Shown: positions 15,859-24,237 of the stretch, piece by piece
How the letters are laid out: each line of letters starts with the position of its first letter
Position numbering within the stretch: position 1 is the stretch's first letter
Origin: JBMOKU01 sp049324315
Lineage (GTDB): Bacteria; Bacillota; Clostridia; Peptostreptococcales; Thermotaleaceae
Assembly (NCBI GenBank): GCA_049324315.1
Contig: JBMOKU010000059.1
Location: 1 to 46,586, forward strand
DNA length: 46,586 nt
Direction of reading: 5' to 3'
Made by a program: the position numbers and the translations under genes
Notes under the pieces: generated by a model
What the model was told of the DNA's origin: nothing
The model's input: the letters and a program-made list of their open reading frames with translations, nothing else
The model's database searches: none

Positions 15859-16863
15859 ATGAAAGGCATGAATATACCGGTCAATCCAACTTACCATGAG
15901 ATAAATAATGAAATTGCCAAACAGTGGGAAGAAAATAGAAGTAAAAAATACAAAGAATATAGAAAAAAATGGGTCGAAAATCCAAGGAATTTCATAGTAG
16001 AAGATGCACCTTTACATTTAGATATAGAACCTACCAATGCATGCAATTTGAAATGTCCAATGTGTCCAAGGACTGTATTGATCCAGGAAGATAAAAGCAA
16101 GTTTAAAGTAAGCAGCCTGGATATGGAGACATATAAAAAAATAATTGATGAAGCCGTGGCAATTGGCGTTTATTCCATAAAATTAAATTGGCTTGGAGAG
16201 CCGTTGGTCCATCCGAATATCGTGGATATGGTAAAGTATGCTAAAATCAAGGGGATAGAAGATGTCATGTTTAATACCAATGGTGTTGCATTAGATGAAA
16301 ATATGTCCATTAAGCTAATCGACGCAGGACTTGATAAAATATTTTTTTCTTTTGACTCACCTTTTAAAGAGAAATATGAAGCAATTCGAGTAGGTGCAAC
16401 GTTTGAAAAAACGTTAAATAATATAAAGCGATTTGTTGAAATAAGGAAAGAGAAAGGAAAAGATACGCCTTTAACGAGGATTTCTATGGTTCTAATGGAA
16501 ACAAACCAAGATGAGTATGAAAAGTTTGTGGATTTGTTTCAGGATATTGTAGATGTGGTAGCTTATGTTGAGTATAGAGAACCCGTGAGCAAAAAAACAA
16601 GAGAGGAGTATAATGAACAATTTGCTTGTAGTGAACTATGGCAGAGAATGTTCATTGCTGCTGATGGAGATGTCATTGTATGCTGTGTAGATAGCCAGAA
16701 AGAATATATTGTAGGCAATATATATAATGATACGATTAAAAACATCTGGAAAAATGAAAAATATAATAAGATTAGACAATTCCATAAAAATGGAGAGTAT
16801 TATAAAATTGACATGTGTGCAAAATGCGATTTGCCATGTAAGAAAGAAAGCGGAACGGTATAA
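15859..16863 (+). CDS. Radical SAM protein with SPASM-type C-terminus
   Basis: 334 residues from ATG 15859 (GGAG at 15845-15848); GTG 15823 and ATG 15850 are less well placed. The [4Fe-4S]-SAM motif C-x3-C-x2-C is CNLKCPMC (Cys 62, 66, 69), preceded by LDIEPTNA. The C-terminal part has cysteines in CSELWQRMFIAADGDVIVCC and MCAKCDLPCKKESG, typical of a SPASM auxiliary cluster domain. A glycine-rich LNWLGEPLVHPN block is the SAM-binding region. Its place at the end of the nonulosonic acid operon, before a terminator, suggests modification of a sugar or a glycan-bearing peptide. No substrate can be named. Confidence 0.8.
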   Translation: MKGMNIPVNPTYHEINNEIAKQWEENRSKKYKEYRKKWVENPRNFIVEDAPLHLDIEPTNACNLKCPMCPRTVLIQEDKSKFKVSSLDMETYKKIIDEAVAIGVYSIKLNWLGEPLVHPNIVDMVKYAKIKGIEDVMFNTNGVALDENMSIKLIDAGLDKIFFSFDSPFKEKYEAIRVGATFEKTLNNIKRFVEIRKEKGKDTPLTRISMVLMETNQDEYEKFVDLFQDIVDVVAYVEYREPVSKKTREEYNEQFACSELWQRMFIAADGDVIVCCVDSQKEYIVGNIYNDTIKNIWKNEKYNKIRQFHKNGEYYKIDMCAKCDLPCKKESGTV

Positions 16864-16877
16864 CAAAAAAGGAGTTA

Positions 16878-16909
16878 GAAAACAGGATCAATTCGTCCTG
16901 TTTTCTTTG
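16878..16909 (+). terminator. Terminator of the nonulosonic acid operon
   Basis: A perfect 10-bp stem, GAAAACAGGA (16878-16887) with TCCTGTTTTC (16896-16905), with an 8-base loop. It lies between convergent operons and its A/T-rich arms allow bidirectional use. Confidence 0.85.
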
Positions 16910-16943
16910 CTTTTGGATGACAAAATTTTTTTTGTAGGCTCAA

Positions 16944-17807
16944 TTAAAATCCAAAATAATGAAAGGCTTCTCCGGTAAGCATCTCACTTTCAGTCCATTG
17001 TTGATAGGCTATCCAGTTACACCAAGAAGATCTGTCCGGATAGTTTAGATTATGAATATCGGAACTTTTAACCATATCTGCCATTGTCTTACCACATGTG
17101 TATATTGGCTTTCCTGATAAAACGGAATCCACAGCCGCATTAGAATCATAAGTTGCCAGAAGCAAAGAATTCGGCAATAGATTTTTTGTACCACTTTTGA
17201 TGATACATCCCATTTTTTCGAATTCTTTTAAATCATTTAATGCAGCTTTATATAAACGGTCGGTTTTTCTGATTTTTGGATGTGTTGATATGATAATCTC
17301 ACGATTTAAACTTTTACATTCTTTTATTAATTCTATAAAACAATCTTTTCTATTTCTACCTAAACAATCTCCTTCATTTTGATGGGCGATAAGAACATAG
17401 TCCCCATTGGTATTCCAAGGCTTCAGCGGAACATTTAATGTATTCCAGCGATCGGAGGGAAGATTTTCTTCATATTCATGATATCCGTATGCATTAAGTC
17501 TATTTCTAGTTATAGCAAAATAACCTTTACCGGAATTTTGATTCCCTGTATTACCATAATCTCTATTTGATTTTATATAACCATCCGATATGCATAAAAG
17601 CGGCTTACTATGCTTATTAAAATTATCTACCACCGATCTTATATTAGAATTCCACCCTAAAGTAACCAATCTGTCATAATGATCTACACTTACATTCGTC
17701 CTACCTACATTGATAAAGTCAACATCGTGGTTTAAATTCTTTAATGAAGGTATAACGACTTTATTAACTATATTTATATTAAAAGAATAAACTAGAACTT
17801 TGCTCAT
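16944..17807 (-). CDS. Capsule-type (KpsC/KpsS-like) GT-B glycosyltransferase-like protein
   Basis: 287 residues, probably cytoplasmic. Visible motifs are ISTHPKIRK (His-Pro at 176-177), ATYDSNAAVDSVLSGKPIYT (219-238) and LCISDGYI (72-79). The HP and Ser motifs followed by a GKPIYT loop resemble Kdo transferases and capsule-processing proteins of the KpsC/KpsS type and, more distantly, bacterial sialyltransferases. It is the last gene of the - strand rhamnose operon; its ATG directly abuts the stop of the preceding gene and AGGTG precedes it. Inferred role: acting on a keto-acid-sugar-containing glycan. The function is not established. Confidence 0.5.
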   Translation of the reverse strand: MSKVLVYSFNINIVNKVVIPSLKNLNHDVDFINVGRTNVSVDHYDRLVTLGWNSNIRSVVDNFNKHSKPLLCISDGYIKSNRDYGNTGNQNSGKGYFAITRNRLNAYGYHEYEENLPSDRWNTLNVPLKPWNTNGDYVLIAHQNEGDCLGRNRKDCFIELIKECKSLNREIIISTHPKIRKTDRLYKAALNDLKEFEKMGCIIKSGTKNLLPNSLLLATYDSNAAVDSVLSGKPIYTCGKTMADMVKSSDIHNLNYPDRSSWCNWIAYQQWTESEMLTGEAFHYFGF

Positions 17808-18923
17808 TCAATCACCTATTTCTGTAGACGCATATATCGTTTTATTTACTAAAGATAATTCATTGAAGACATGCTCCAGTTCCTCAAAAGACTTAACTTC
17901 ATAAAAATTCTTTCCATATAGCTCTTTAAATTTTTCAAAAAACCTTTCCGTGGCTTTATCTTGGCGGAATCCATCAGAAACGTTTTTTAATAGTTTGCTT
18001 AGTGTAATAAAACAACTGTTTGTATCAAGATCTTTAAAAATAATACGAGTATTTAGCATGGCAGATGAAGTGTAGGTTATATATATTTTGTTTTGTAAGT
18101 TTAATTCATTTTTGACATATTCGTTTAAATATATCACTTCCCAAGGAATATTAGCACATTGTAAAAGATTTACATATAAACCTGTATATTTGCTCGCATG
18201 GTCAGAAGGATGTTTCTTTATTAACAGTTTAAAATCCTTTGCTGTTTGCAAGATACCCAGCAATAAGGATTTTTCTTCAAGTTGAGATATCAAATTGGCA
18301 AGAACAAGGGGCTGATCGAAAAATAAGATGTCCCAATCTTTCTCTTCGTGCGTATAATCAAATAATATATTCAATTCACGACAAAACTCGAACTTTACAT
18401 CACCATCAAGATAGGCCTTAAACGCAATATCCTTTAAAGGCTTATTCAATTCACTTACATATAGGCGTGTATCAAATAACCATATTTCTGATATTTTATT
18501 AAAATCTACCGGATCATATTGGATGTTATTGACGTTTTTCCAATTTTGGTAGAATTCTTTTATGCAGTACGTCATTACGCCTTCATCGGTCAGTATGAGC
18601 TTTGTGCTATTTGAGAAGCAATTCAATAAAACGGAATTTAAAATAGAACCCCACGAAAAATAATGCAATATGTCAATACTTTTAAAATCAATCTGGAGCA
18701 GCTGCTGCTGAATAAAATTCCACGGCTTATTTTTTTCTTCTATTAAAATGATTTTATCCCATATATTTAAACCCATAGAACGGGTGGATATTTCTTTTAG
18801 ATAATGATCGGAGAATAGAATGATCTTGTAATTATCTTTATATACTGTTTTTGACAAAACATACGAGACAAATACATGAAAGGGGGTCAAACATGAAAAA
18901 CAAACAGTTTTATGGTCAGTCAA
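17808..18923 (-). CDS. Sialyltransferase-like (nonulosonate transferase) GT-B protein
   Basis: 371 residues from a TTG start at 18923; AGGAG lies 9-12 bases upstream and no in-frame ATG occurs before residue 50. It carries all three short motifs of bacterial sialyltransferases (GT38/GT52/polysialyltransferase type): D-E-G at 113-115 in LTDEGVMTY, H-P at 238-239 in LLIKKHPSDH and the S-S motif at 286-287 in ITYTSSAML. Known role of the family: transfer of a nonulosonic acid from its CMP form. With a legionaminic acid operon convergent to it, the likely donor is CMP-legionaminate, an inference. No membrane segment is present. Confidence 0.65.
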   Translation of the reverse strand: MTDHKTVCFSCLTPFHVFVSYVLSKTVYKDNYKIILFSDHYLKEISTRSMGLNIWDKIILIEEKNKPWNFIQQQLLQIDFKSIDILHYFSWGSILNSVLLNCFSNSTKLILTDEGVMTYCIKEFYQNWKNVNNIQYDPVDFNKISEIWLFDTRLYVSELNKPLKDIAFKAYLDGDVKFEFCRELNILFDYTHEEKDWDILFFDQPLVLANLISQLEEKSLLLGILQTAKDFKLLIKKHPSDHASKYTGLYVNLLQCANIPWEVIYLNEYVKNELNLQNKIYITYTSSAMLNTRIIFKDLDTNSCFITLSKLLKNVSDGFRQDKATERFFEKFKELYGKNFYEVKSFEELEHVFNELSLVNKTIYASTEIGD

Positions 18924-18942
18924 TGGACTCCACTCCTCGCTT

Positions 18943-18966
18943 TAGGTATGGAGAGATCATACCTAG
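18943..18966 (-). other. Hairpin in the gap between GT2 and sialyltransferase-like genes
   Basis: TAGGTATG and CATACCTA form an 8-bp stem with an 8-base loop. No T-run follows on the transcribed strand, so it looks like a processing or stabilising hairpin rather than a terminator. Confidence 0.35.
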
Positions 18967-18985
18967 AAAATTACTACAATGAAAA

Positions 18986-20491
18986 TTACAGTTCTTTAGC
19001 ATATTGATCTAAAAAAATCCTTCTATATTCTTCATAGCCATTTTGTGTATTAACGATGCCGCAATCATGAACGCACCAGGGCCCGGATTGCCTTGGAATG
19101 GCAACTTCATATCCCGCTTTCTGAAACTCCATACATTGAGAAATATCATAGAAATGCCATCCATCAAAGATGTCTTCCCGCCATGGAATGTCATATTGGG
19201 TAATCATCAATAAGCCGTCGATGGCTTTTACTTTCTCATATTCATGTTCTATACCACTAAATTGCAAAAGCATCATTGTTCCTGTGTGACTGTCATATAC
19301 TTTCCCGTATAGATAAGGTGATTCCCACCATATTCCGTTTGGAGGCATTGTTTTTGAACCTGCTACACCCATCAATCCTATATTTGGATGCTTTTCAAAG
19401 ATCTCTAGAAAATCCTTTATAAAGTCTTTATTGATAATAAATACATCTTGATGCAAATAGACCTTATATTTGGCAGCAGAATATTTCATACCATGGTTGT
19501 ATCCCTGTGTCATACTTTTTGCGTTTTTGATACATACGATTTCTACGTTATAACCTTCTGGTATATTTAGTTGTTTCATATGAAAATATGCTTTCTCAAA
19601 GGTTTTTTCGTCGTTAACAAGGGTAATAAAACAGATATTTTTATCAATTATACTTGATTTTAATTCTTCGGCAGTGGGGGGGACTGCATTTTTTGTCATA
19701 TCCGCTTCTTTCGATGCAGGCTCACCAATGGGATAGATCAAACCATGATTCATATAGGCGGGGGACCATGCATCGAATCCCCATTTATCAATAAATTTTT
19801 TTCGATTGAGGGCAAGAATATTATTAAATTCCTGGGAACTTTTACTGAAAGATGCACTGCCAAAGTGATGGATAAATGCATCCTTACACAACATCAACTT
19901 GTAGCCGGCTTTCCTCATTCGAAAGCAGTAATCGTCATCTTCAAAGTTTCCCGGTGAAAATCTTTCGTCTAGCAGTCCGATTTTTTCAACCACTTCTTTT
20001 TTCATGAGCATGCAAAAGCCAATGAGTCTTGGTCTTTCTTCCCATTGATCCTTGTTGGAAATATTATTTTTTTCGGCAAAAGGGATCATTTCCTCGATGG
20101 TTTTGTAAGTAATTGGTATGGTTTGAAAGTTGGAACAATTATTCGTGACGGCTCCCACGGCACCAATCGTATTGGAACTGTATAAACACATCGTTAAGTT
20201 GGAAAGCCAATGGGGCGTAACAATAACGTCATTATTTAAAAGGAGTATATTGCCACCCTGCGCCATCTGCATCCCTTGATTGCAGCCTTTGGGAAAGCCC
20301 AGATTCTCATCGTTGAATATGGTTTGAATGTCGTCCTGTTTTTCAAGCCATTCTACAGTACCATCAGTGGAATGATTATCCACCACGATGATTTCGTAGG
20401 TCCCTTTATCTGTATATTTTCGAATACTATCGATACAAAGCTTGGTGTAGTGTAATTGATTAAAGGTTAATATAACGATACTGGTTTTCAT
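18986..20491 (-). CDS. Large two-domain GT2 glycosyltransferase
   Basis: 501 residues. Residues 1-~235 are a GT-A domain: SIVILTFNQLHYTKLCIDSI, IIVVDNHSTDGTVEWL, LLLNNDVIVTP with the NND metal-binding motif, and FEDDDYCFRMRKAGYK. This arrangement is typical of rhamnosyl-type GT2 enzymes. Residues ~285-501 form a second transferase-like domain (ICFITLVNDEKTF; VYLHQDVFIINKDF; WHFYDISQCMEFQKAGYEVA) of the glycosyltransferase-like class found fused to GT2. It starts 6 bases after rmlC, with AAGGA upstream. Sharing an operon with the dTDP-rhamnose genes suggests that it uses dTDP-rhamnose in its first domain; the second activity is unknown. Confidence 0.8.
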   Translation of the reverse strand: MKTSIVILTFNQLHYTKLCIDSIRKYTDKGTYEIIVVDNHSTDGTVEWLEKQDDIQTIFNDENLGFPKGCNQGMQMAQGGNILLLNNDVIVTPHWLSNLTMCLYSSNTIGAVGAVTNNCSNFQTIPITYKTIEEMIPFAEKNNISNKDQWEERPRLIGFCMLMKKEVVEKIGLLDERFSPGNFEDDDYCFRMRKAGYKLMLCKDAFIHHFGSASFSKSSQEFNNILALNRKKFIDKWGFDAWSPAYMNHGLIYPIGEPASKEADMTKNAVPPTAEELKSSIIDKNICFITLVNDEKTFEKAYFHMKQLNIPEGYNVEIVCIKNAKSMTQGYNHGMKYSAAKYKVYLHQDVFIINKDFIKDFLEIFEKHPNIGLMGVAGSKTMPPNGIWWESPYLYGKVYDSHTGTMMLLQFSGIEHEYEKVKAIDGLLMITQYDIPWREDIFDGWHFYDISQCMEFQKAGYEVAIPRQSGPWCVHDCGIVNTQNGYEEYRRIFLDQYAKEL

Positions 20492-20497
20492 TGATTA

Positions 20498-21064
20498 TCA
20501 TTCCTTATCATTCCTTATCTTATATTCACTAAAGCTCATCCACTCCTTGTCTTTATCAGACAATAAGATTTCACGGACCATGTCTAATGGCCAATGAATA
20601 TCGATACCCGAATCATTCCACATGATCCCACATTGATCCTCGGGATGATAAAACTCTGTACATTTATAGATAAATTCAGCCTCATCAGAAAGTACCAAGA
20701 ACCCATGAGCAAAACCCTTTGAGATATAAATCTGCTTTTTATTTTTTTCACTTAGCGTATAGCCGAACCATTGTCCAAAGGTTCCAGAGTCTTTTCTCAG
20801 GTCCACGGCAACATCAAAAACTTCACCCTTCAGTACTCTGACCAGTTTATCTTGAGGATATTTCTGTTGAAAGTGAAGTCCCCTAAGAACACCTCTTTTT
20901 GATTTTGACTGATTATCCTGTACAAATAGGGTATTCAGCCCTACTTCTTCAAATTCTTTCTGATGATAAGTCTCCATGAAATATCCTCTTTCGTCTTCAA
21001 AGATCGTTTGTTCAATCATATATAATCCCTTCAGGGGTGTTTCCGTAAACTGGAACTTTTTCAT
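20498..21064 (-). CDS. rmlC: dTDP-4-dehydrorhamnose 3,5-epimerase
   Basis: 188 residues from ATG 21064, chosen because AAGGAGGTAACC lies directly upstream; a longer frame starting at 21094 overlaps rmlB. Cupin fold: FEDERGYFMETYHQKEF, QDNQSKSKRGVLRGLHFQ with the catalytic His, ISKGFAHGFLVLSD and YKCTEFYHPEDQCGI. It epimerises C3 and C5 of dTDP-4-keto-6-deoxyglucose. Two bases separate it from the rmlB stop. The Bacillus spore-coat counterpart is SpsL. Confidence 0.93.
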   Translation of the reverse strand: MKKFQFTETPLKGLYMIEQTIFEDERGYFMETYHQKEFEEVGLNTLFVQDNQSKSKRGVLRGLHFQQKYPQDKLVRVLKGEVFDVAVDLRKDSGTFGQWFGYTLSEKNKKQIYISKGFAHGFLVLSDEAEFIYKCTEFYHPEDQCGIMWNDSGIDIHWPLDMVREILLSDKDKEWMSFSEYKIRNDKE

Positions 21065-21066
21065 GG

Positions 21067-22083
21067 TTACCTCCTTTGAAGTTGATCCATCCAATCTTTA
21101 TTCTGCAGATACCACTGAATTGTCATAATAATGCCTTCTTCAAAGCTTGTTTCCGGTTCCCAACCCAGTTCATTTTTTATTTTTGCAGGGTCTATGGCAT
21201 ACCTTCTGTCATGACCTTTGCGATCTTCAACATATGCTATAAGTTTTTCTGTTACGGCAGAATCAACATTTTTGTTGATGTATTGAATGATTGTTTTTAC
21301 GATATGGACATTCGTTCTTTCATTATGTCCGCCGATATTATATACCTCACCCAGTTTTCCGTTTCTTATAACGAGATCCACGGCCTTGCAGTGATCTTCA
21401 ACATAAAGCCAATCCCTGATATTCAAGCCGTCACCATAAAGGGGCAGAGGCTTATGATTGAGACAATGGTCAATCATAAGGGGAATTAATTTTTCGGGAA
21501 ATTGATAGGCACCGTAGTTGTTTGAACATCGAGTGATATTGACCGGCATTTTATAGGTATCATAATAGGCCTTAACCATGAGATCGGCAGAGGCTTTGCT
21601 GGCGGAATATGGGCTGTGGGGATCCAAGGGGGATTCTTCCGTAAAAAAGCCGGTGTCACCCAAAGAACCATATACTTCATCGGTAGATATCTGAACGAAT
21701 TTTTTACCAACTGGAAAGCCCGACGCTGTTTCCCATGTGGCCTTAGCGATATTCAACAGATTGACTGTCCCCAACACATTGGTTTCAACAAAAACCTTAG
21801 GATGCTGTATGCTTCTGTCTACATGGGATTCTGCTGCAAAGTTCACCACATAATCAATATTGCTTTCCATGAATATTTTTGAAATGGCTTCCTGGTCACC
21901 TATATCCGCTTTTATAAACCGGTAATTGGGATGGTTTTGTATTTCCTTGAGATTTTCCAGATTTCCAGCATAGGTTAATTTATCTACATTGATGATCCGT
22001 ATATCATTATGTTTTTCAAGCAAATATTTTATAAAATTTGAACCTATAAATCCTGCGCCGCCTGTAATTAAATAGGTTTGCAT
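21067..22083 (-). CDS. rmlB: dTDP-glucose 4,6-dehydratase
   Basis: 338 residues. The Rossmann motif is ITGGAGFIGSNFI, then FAAESHVDRSI, STDEVYGSLG and the catalytic YSASKASAD. CSNNYGAYQFPEKLIPL and GLNIRDWLYVEDHC are RmlB signatures. It converts dTDP-glucose to the 4-keto-6-deoxy intermediate. Full length for the family, with 12 bases to the rmlD stop. It is the counterpart of SpsJ. Confidence 0.95.
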   Translation of the reverse strand: MQTYLITGGAGFIGSNFIKYLLEKHNDIRIINVDKLTYAGNLENLKEIQNHPNYRFIKADIGDQEAISKIFMESNIDYVVNFAAESHVDRSIQHPKVFVETNVLGTVNLLNIAKATWETASGFPVGKKFVQISTDEVYGSLGDTGFFTEESPLDPHSPYSASKASADLMVKAYYDTYKMPVNITRCSNNYGAYQFPEKLIPLMIDHCLNHKPLPLYGDGLNIRDWLYVEDHCKAVDLVIRNGKLGEVYNIGGHNERTNVHIVKTIIQYINKNVDSAVTEKLIAYVEDRKGHDRRYAIDPAKIKNELGWEPETSFEEGIIMTIQWYLQNKDWMDQLQRR

Positions 22084-22095
22084 AACATCCTCCTT

Positions 22096-22974
22096 TTAGA
22101 TAAGTTTCTCAATAAAATCTTTTAAAGCTTCCTTCCAATCTCTCATGTTGTCGCCTATGGTACATCTCAGCATCATATGGTCCAGGGTGGAGTAGGCGGG
22201 TCTTTGCGCAATGCTGTTATAATCCTGTGAAGAGATCGGGTTTATTGTACAATCTGCTTGTGTATACTGAATGATTACTTTTGCGAATTCATACCAGCTG
22301 CATTCACCATTGCCGGTACAGTGATAGATACCATACGCATTTGTAGAAGCTAATTTTAAAATGTGATATGCTAAATCTTCTGCATGCGTGGGACTGCCTA
22401 TTTGATCATCCACAACATGAAGGGCTCTTTTTTCCTTTGAAACTTTCATGATTGTCTTAACGAAATTTTTCCCGCCATATCCATACAGCCATCCGGTTCT
22501 GACGATGAAATACCTGGAACAAAAATCTTTTACATAGCTTTCACCTAAATATTTTGATTTTCCGTAAATATTGATAGGATTGGGCAGAGCAAATTCTCTG
22601 TATGGAAGCTTGCTTTCTCCATCAAAAACGTAATCCGTAGATATATGAATAAGCTTTGCCTGTATTTCCTCACATGCGATTGCTAAGTTTCTGGGACCTA
22701 AGGCGTTTACCTTGAAGGATAAATCGATATTGGATTCGCACTGATCTACCTGGGTATAGGCTGCCGTATTGATTACGATATGAGGTTTGTATTCCATAAG
22801 ATTGGTCTTTACACTCTCGAGACAAGTGATATCCAATGTGCTTTTATCCTTACCAACTACTTCCGTATGGAGATAATCTTTGTCGATTCTTCCTAACGCG
22901 CATTCCTTTTCTTTAAATAGTTTGATGATCTCGCTTCCCAGCTGTCCGTTCCCTCCAGTAACCAATATTCTCAT
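22096..22974 (-). CDS. rmlD: dTDP-4-dehydrorhamnose reductase
   Basis: 292 residues. ILVTGGNGQLGSEI is the NAD(P)-binding loop, VINTAAYTQVDQCE and HISTDYVFDGE are typical of RmlD, and YGKSKYLGE holds the catalytic Tyr-Lys. It carries out the final reduction to dTDP-L-rhamnose. Seven bases separate it from the rmlA stop. It is the counterpart of SpsK. Confidence 0.94.
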   Translation of the reverse strand: MRILVTGGNGQLGSEIIKLFKEKECALGRIDKDYLHTEVVGKDKSTLDITCLESVKTNLMEYKPHIVINTAAYTQVDQCESNIDLSFKVNALGPRNLAIACEEIQAKLIHISTDYVFDGESKLPYREFALPNPINIYGKSKYLGESYVKDFCSRYFIVRTGWLYGYGGKNFVKTIMKVSKEKRALHVVDDQIGSPTHAEDLAYHILKLASTNAYGIYHCTGNGECSWYEFAKVIIQYTQADCTINPISSQDYNSIAQRPAYSTLDHMMLRCTIGDNMRDWKEALKDFIEKLI

Positions 22975-22981
22975 GGAAATT

Positions 22982-23737
22982 TCACCTTCTATTTCTAAAG
23001 TCTCTGCTTAATGCAGCGTCCAAGTCAATGTCTTTAGCCCATATATTGGTATTTAGCAGGGAAGAAAAGGTTCCGGCATCAGACCACCAGCCTTCTAAGA
23101 TATCATAGGTGAGAGAACCATCTTCTATATACCAATTATTTACATCGGTAATTTCCAGTTCTCCTCTGTTGGAAGGCGTTAGTGTCTTGATAACATCAAA
23201 TACTCTATGGTCATACATATAGATGCCGGTAACACAATAATAACTCTTGGGTTTTTGAGGTTTTTCTTCAATTCCTACGACTTTTTGATCCTTCAACTCC
23301 ACAACACCGTATCTTGTTGGGTCCTCTACCTGTTTAATCAATATCTTTGCGCCTTTTTCCTGTTGTTCAAAATCCATGACGAATTTGTCTATATTATCCT
23401 GGAAGATATTATCTCCCAGCATGACGACGCATTTGTCTTCCTTTACAAATCCTTCACATAAGCCTAGTGCTTGTGCGATTCCTCCAGGCTGATCTTGTAT
23501 TCTAAAGGTAAAGTTGACACCATATTCATGGCCGCTTCCCAATAAATTAACTACGGCTCCCATATGCTCTTTGCCGGAGATAACCATAATATCTTCGATT
23601 CCTGCCAGTTTCATTTTAGCCACTAAATAAAAAATCATAGGATACTTTCCTACCGGCAGCAAATGCTTGTTCGTAACTTGGGTTAAGGGATAGAGCCTTG
23701 AACCGGTTCCTCCTGCCAAAATGATGCCTTTCATCAT
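22982..23737 (-). CDS. rmlA: Glucose-1-phosphate thymidylyltransferase (short form)
   Basis: 251 residues; the start is ATG 23737 or ATG 23734 behind AAAGGAGAG. GIILAGGTGSRLYPLTQVTN and KHLLPVGKYPMIFYLV form the nucleotide-binding loop, and CVVMLGDNIFQDNI and EKPQKPKSYYCVTGIYMYD are conserved. Most RmlA are about 290 residues; this shorter form is like spore-coat SpsI of Bacillus (about 246). It makes dTDP-glucose and heads the rhamnose operon on the - strand. The promoter is not clear: a CATAATCTA -10-like site exists at 23792-23784 without a matching -35. Confidence 0.92.
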   Translation of the reverse strand: MMKGIILAGGTGSRLYPLTQVTNKHLLPVGKYPMIFYLVAKMKLAGIEDIMVISGKEHMGAVVNLLGSGHEYGVNFTFRIQDQPGGIAQALGLCEGFVKEDKCVVMLGDNIFQDNIDKFVMDFEQQEKGAKILIKQVEDPTRYGVVELKDQKVVGIEEKPQKPKSYYCVTGIYMYDHRVFDVIKTLTPSNRGELEITDVNNWYIEDGSLTYDILEGWWSDAGTFSSLLNTNIWAKDIDLDAALSRDFRNRR

Positions 23738-23832
23738 TTTCTCTCCTTTTTTATTTATTAAGCTTGTAAGCTATAAATCCATATAGATTATGGAATCGTA
23801 AAGTTTCATTTTCCTTAAATCTATTTATTTGC

Positions 23833-23958
23833 GAGGGTTAGACTTCTATTTGGTTAGAGGTTAGTAGTTCCAGGGTCTATCTTATAAGCTTTTAAAACTT
23901 TAAAGACTCAAAAGATAGACATAAAGCCTCTAACGTCTAACGTCTAACTACTAACCCT
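23833..23958. repeat. Imperfect inverted repeat rich in TTAG heptads
   Basis: The left side (GAGGGTTAGAC, GTTAGAGGTTAGTAGTT) and the right side (CCTCTAACGTCTAACGTC, TAACTACTAACCCT) are inverted and partly shuffled copies. In the interior, GTCTATCT (23875-23882) pairs perfectly with AGATAGAC (23913-23920). It may be a decayed miniature element. Confidence 0.55.
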
Positions 23959-24171
23959 ATGAATCACTATTCTTTGATTAGAAAATGATTTACAGAAGAA
24001 GATTAAATTCTATGATTCCACATCTATAAAGACCTGTCTTTGTCTCTACTTTATAATATTAAGGCAACTCACCTTTGTTACTTTTTATTTGACATATTAT
24101 AAACGACTCTATGTGACCGCAGGTTTGAATGTCCATACGCAATAGATTACTTTTTCTTAAGATATTCAGAA

Positions 24172-24200
24172 TTGACATTTATTGCTTAAGCTTATATAAT
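24172..24200 (+). promoter_or_regulatory. Sigma-A promoter of the TetR-efflux locus
   Basis: A consensus -35 TTGACA (24172-24177), a 17-bp spacer and a consensus -10 TATAAT (24195-24200). The predicted transcript starts about 30 bases before the ATG and the operator lies in that leader. Confidence 0.85.
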
Positions 24201-24218
24201 GAATCTATCAAAACAAAA

Positions 24219-24233
24219 ATGAACGGGTGTTTA
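24219..24233 (+). promoter_or_regulatory. Predicted TetR operator 1
   Basis: ATGAAC-GGG-TGTTTA, an imperfect dyad just downstream of the TATAAT box and overlapping the ribosome binding region of the regulator gene. The same ATGAAC-N3-TGTTTA arrangement recurs at 24853-24867. Confidence 0.55.
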
Positions 24234-24237
24234 TTAT

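Larger units (their letters stand above)
23738..24237. other. 500-bp divergent intergenic region
   Basis: It separates the - strand rhamnose operon from the + strand efflux regulator. It contains a TTAG/CTAA-rich inverted repeat (23833-23958), AT-rich sequence and, at its right end, the sigma-A promoter and operator of the TetR gene. No coding sequence or RNA gene is recognisable. Confidence 0.7.

Noticed and set aside
23784..23792. Sigma-K promoter for the rml operon (CATAATCTA on the - strand)
   Set aside because: No AC at 16-17 bases upstream; the -10 match alone is too weak.
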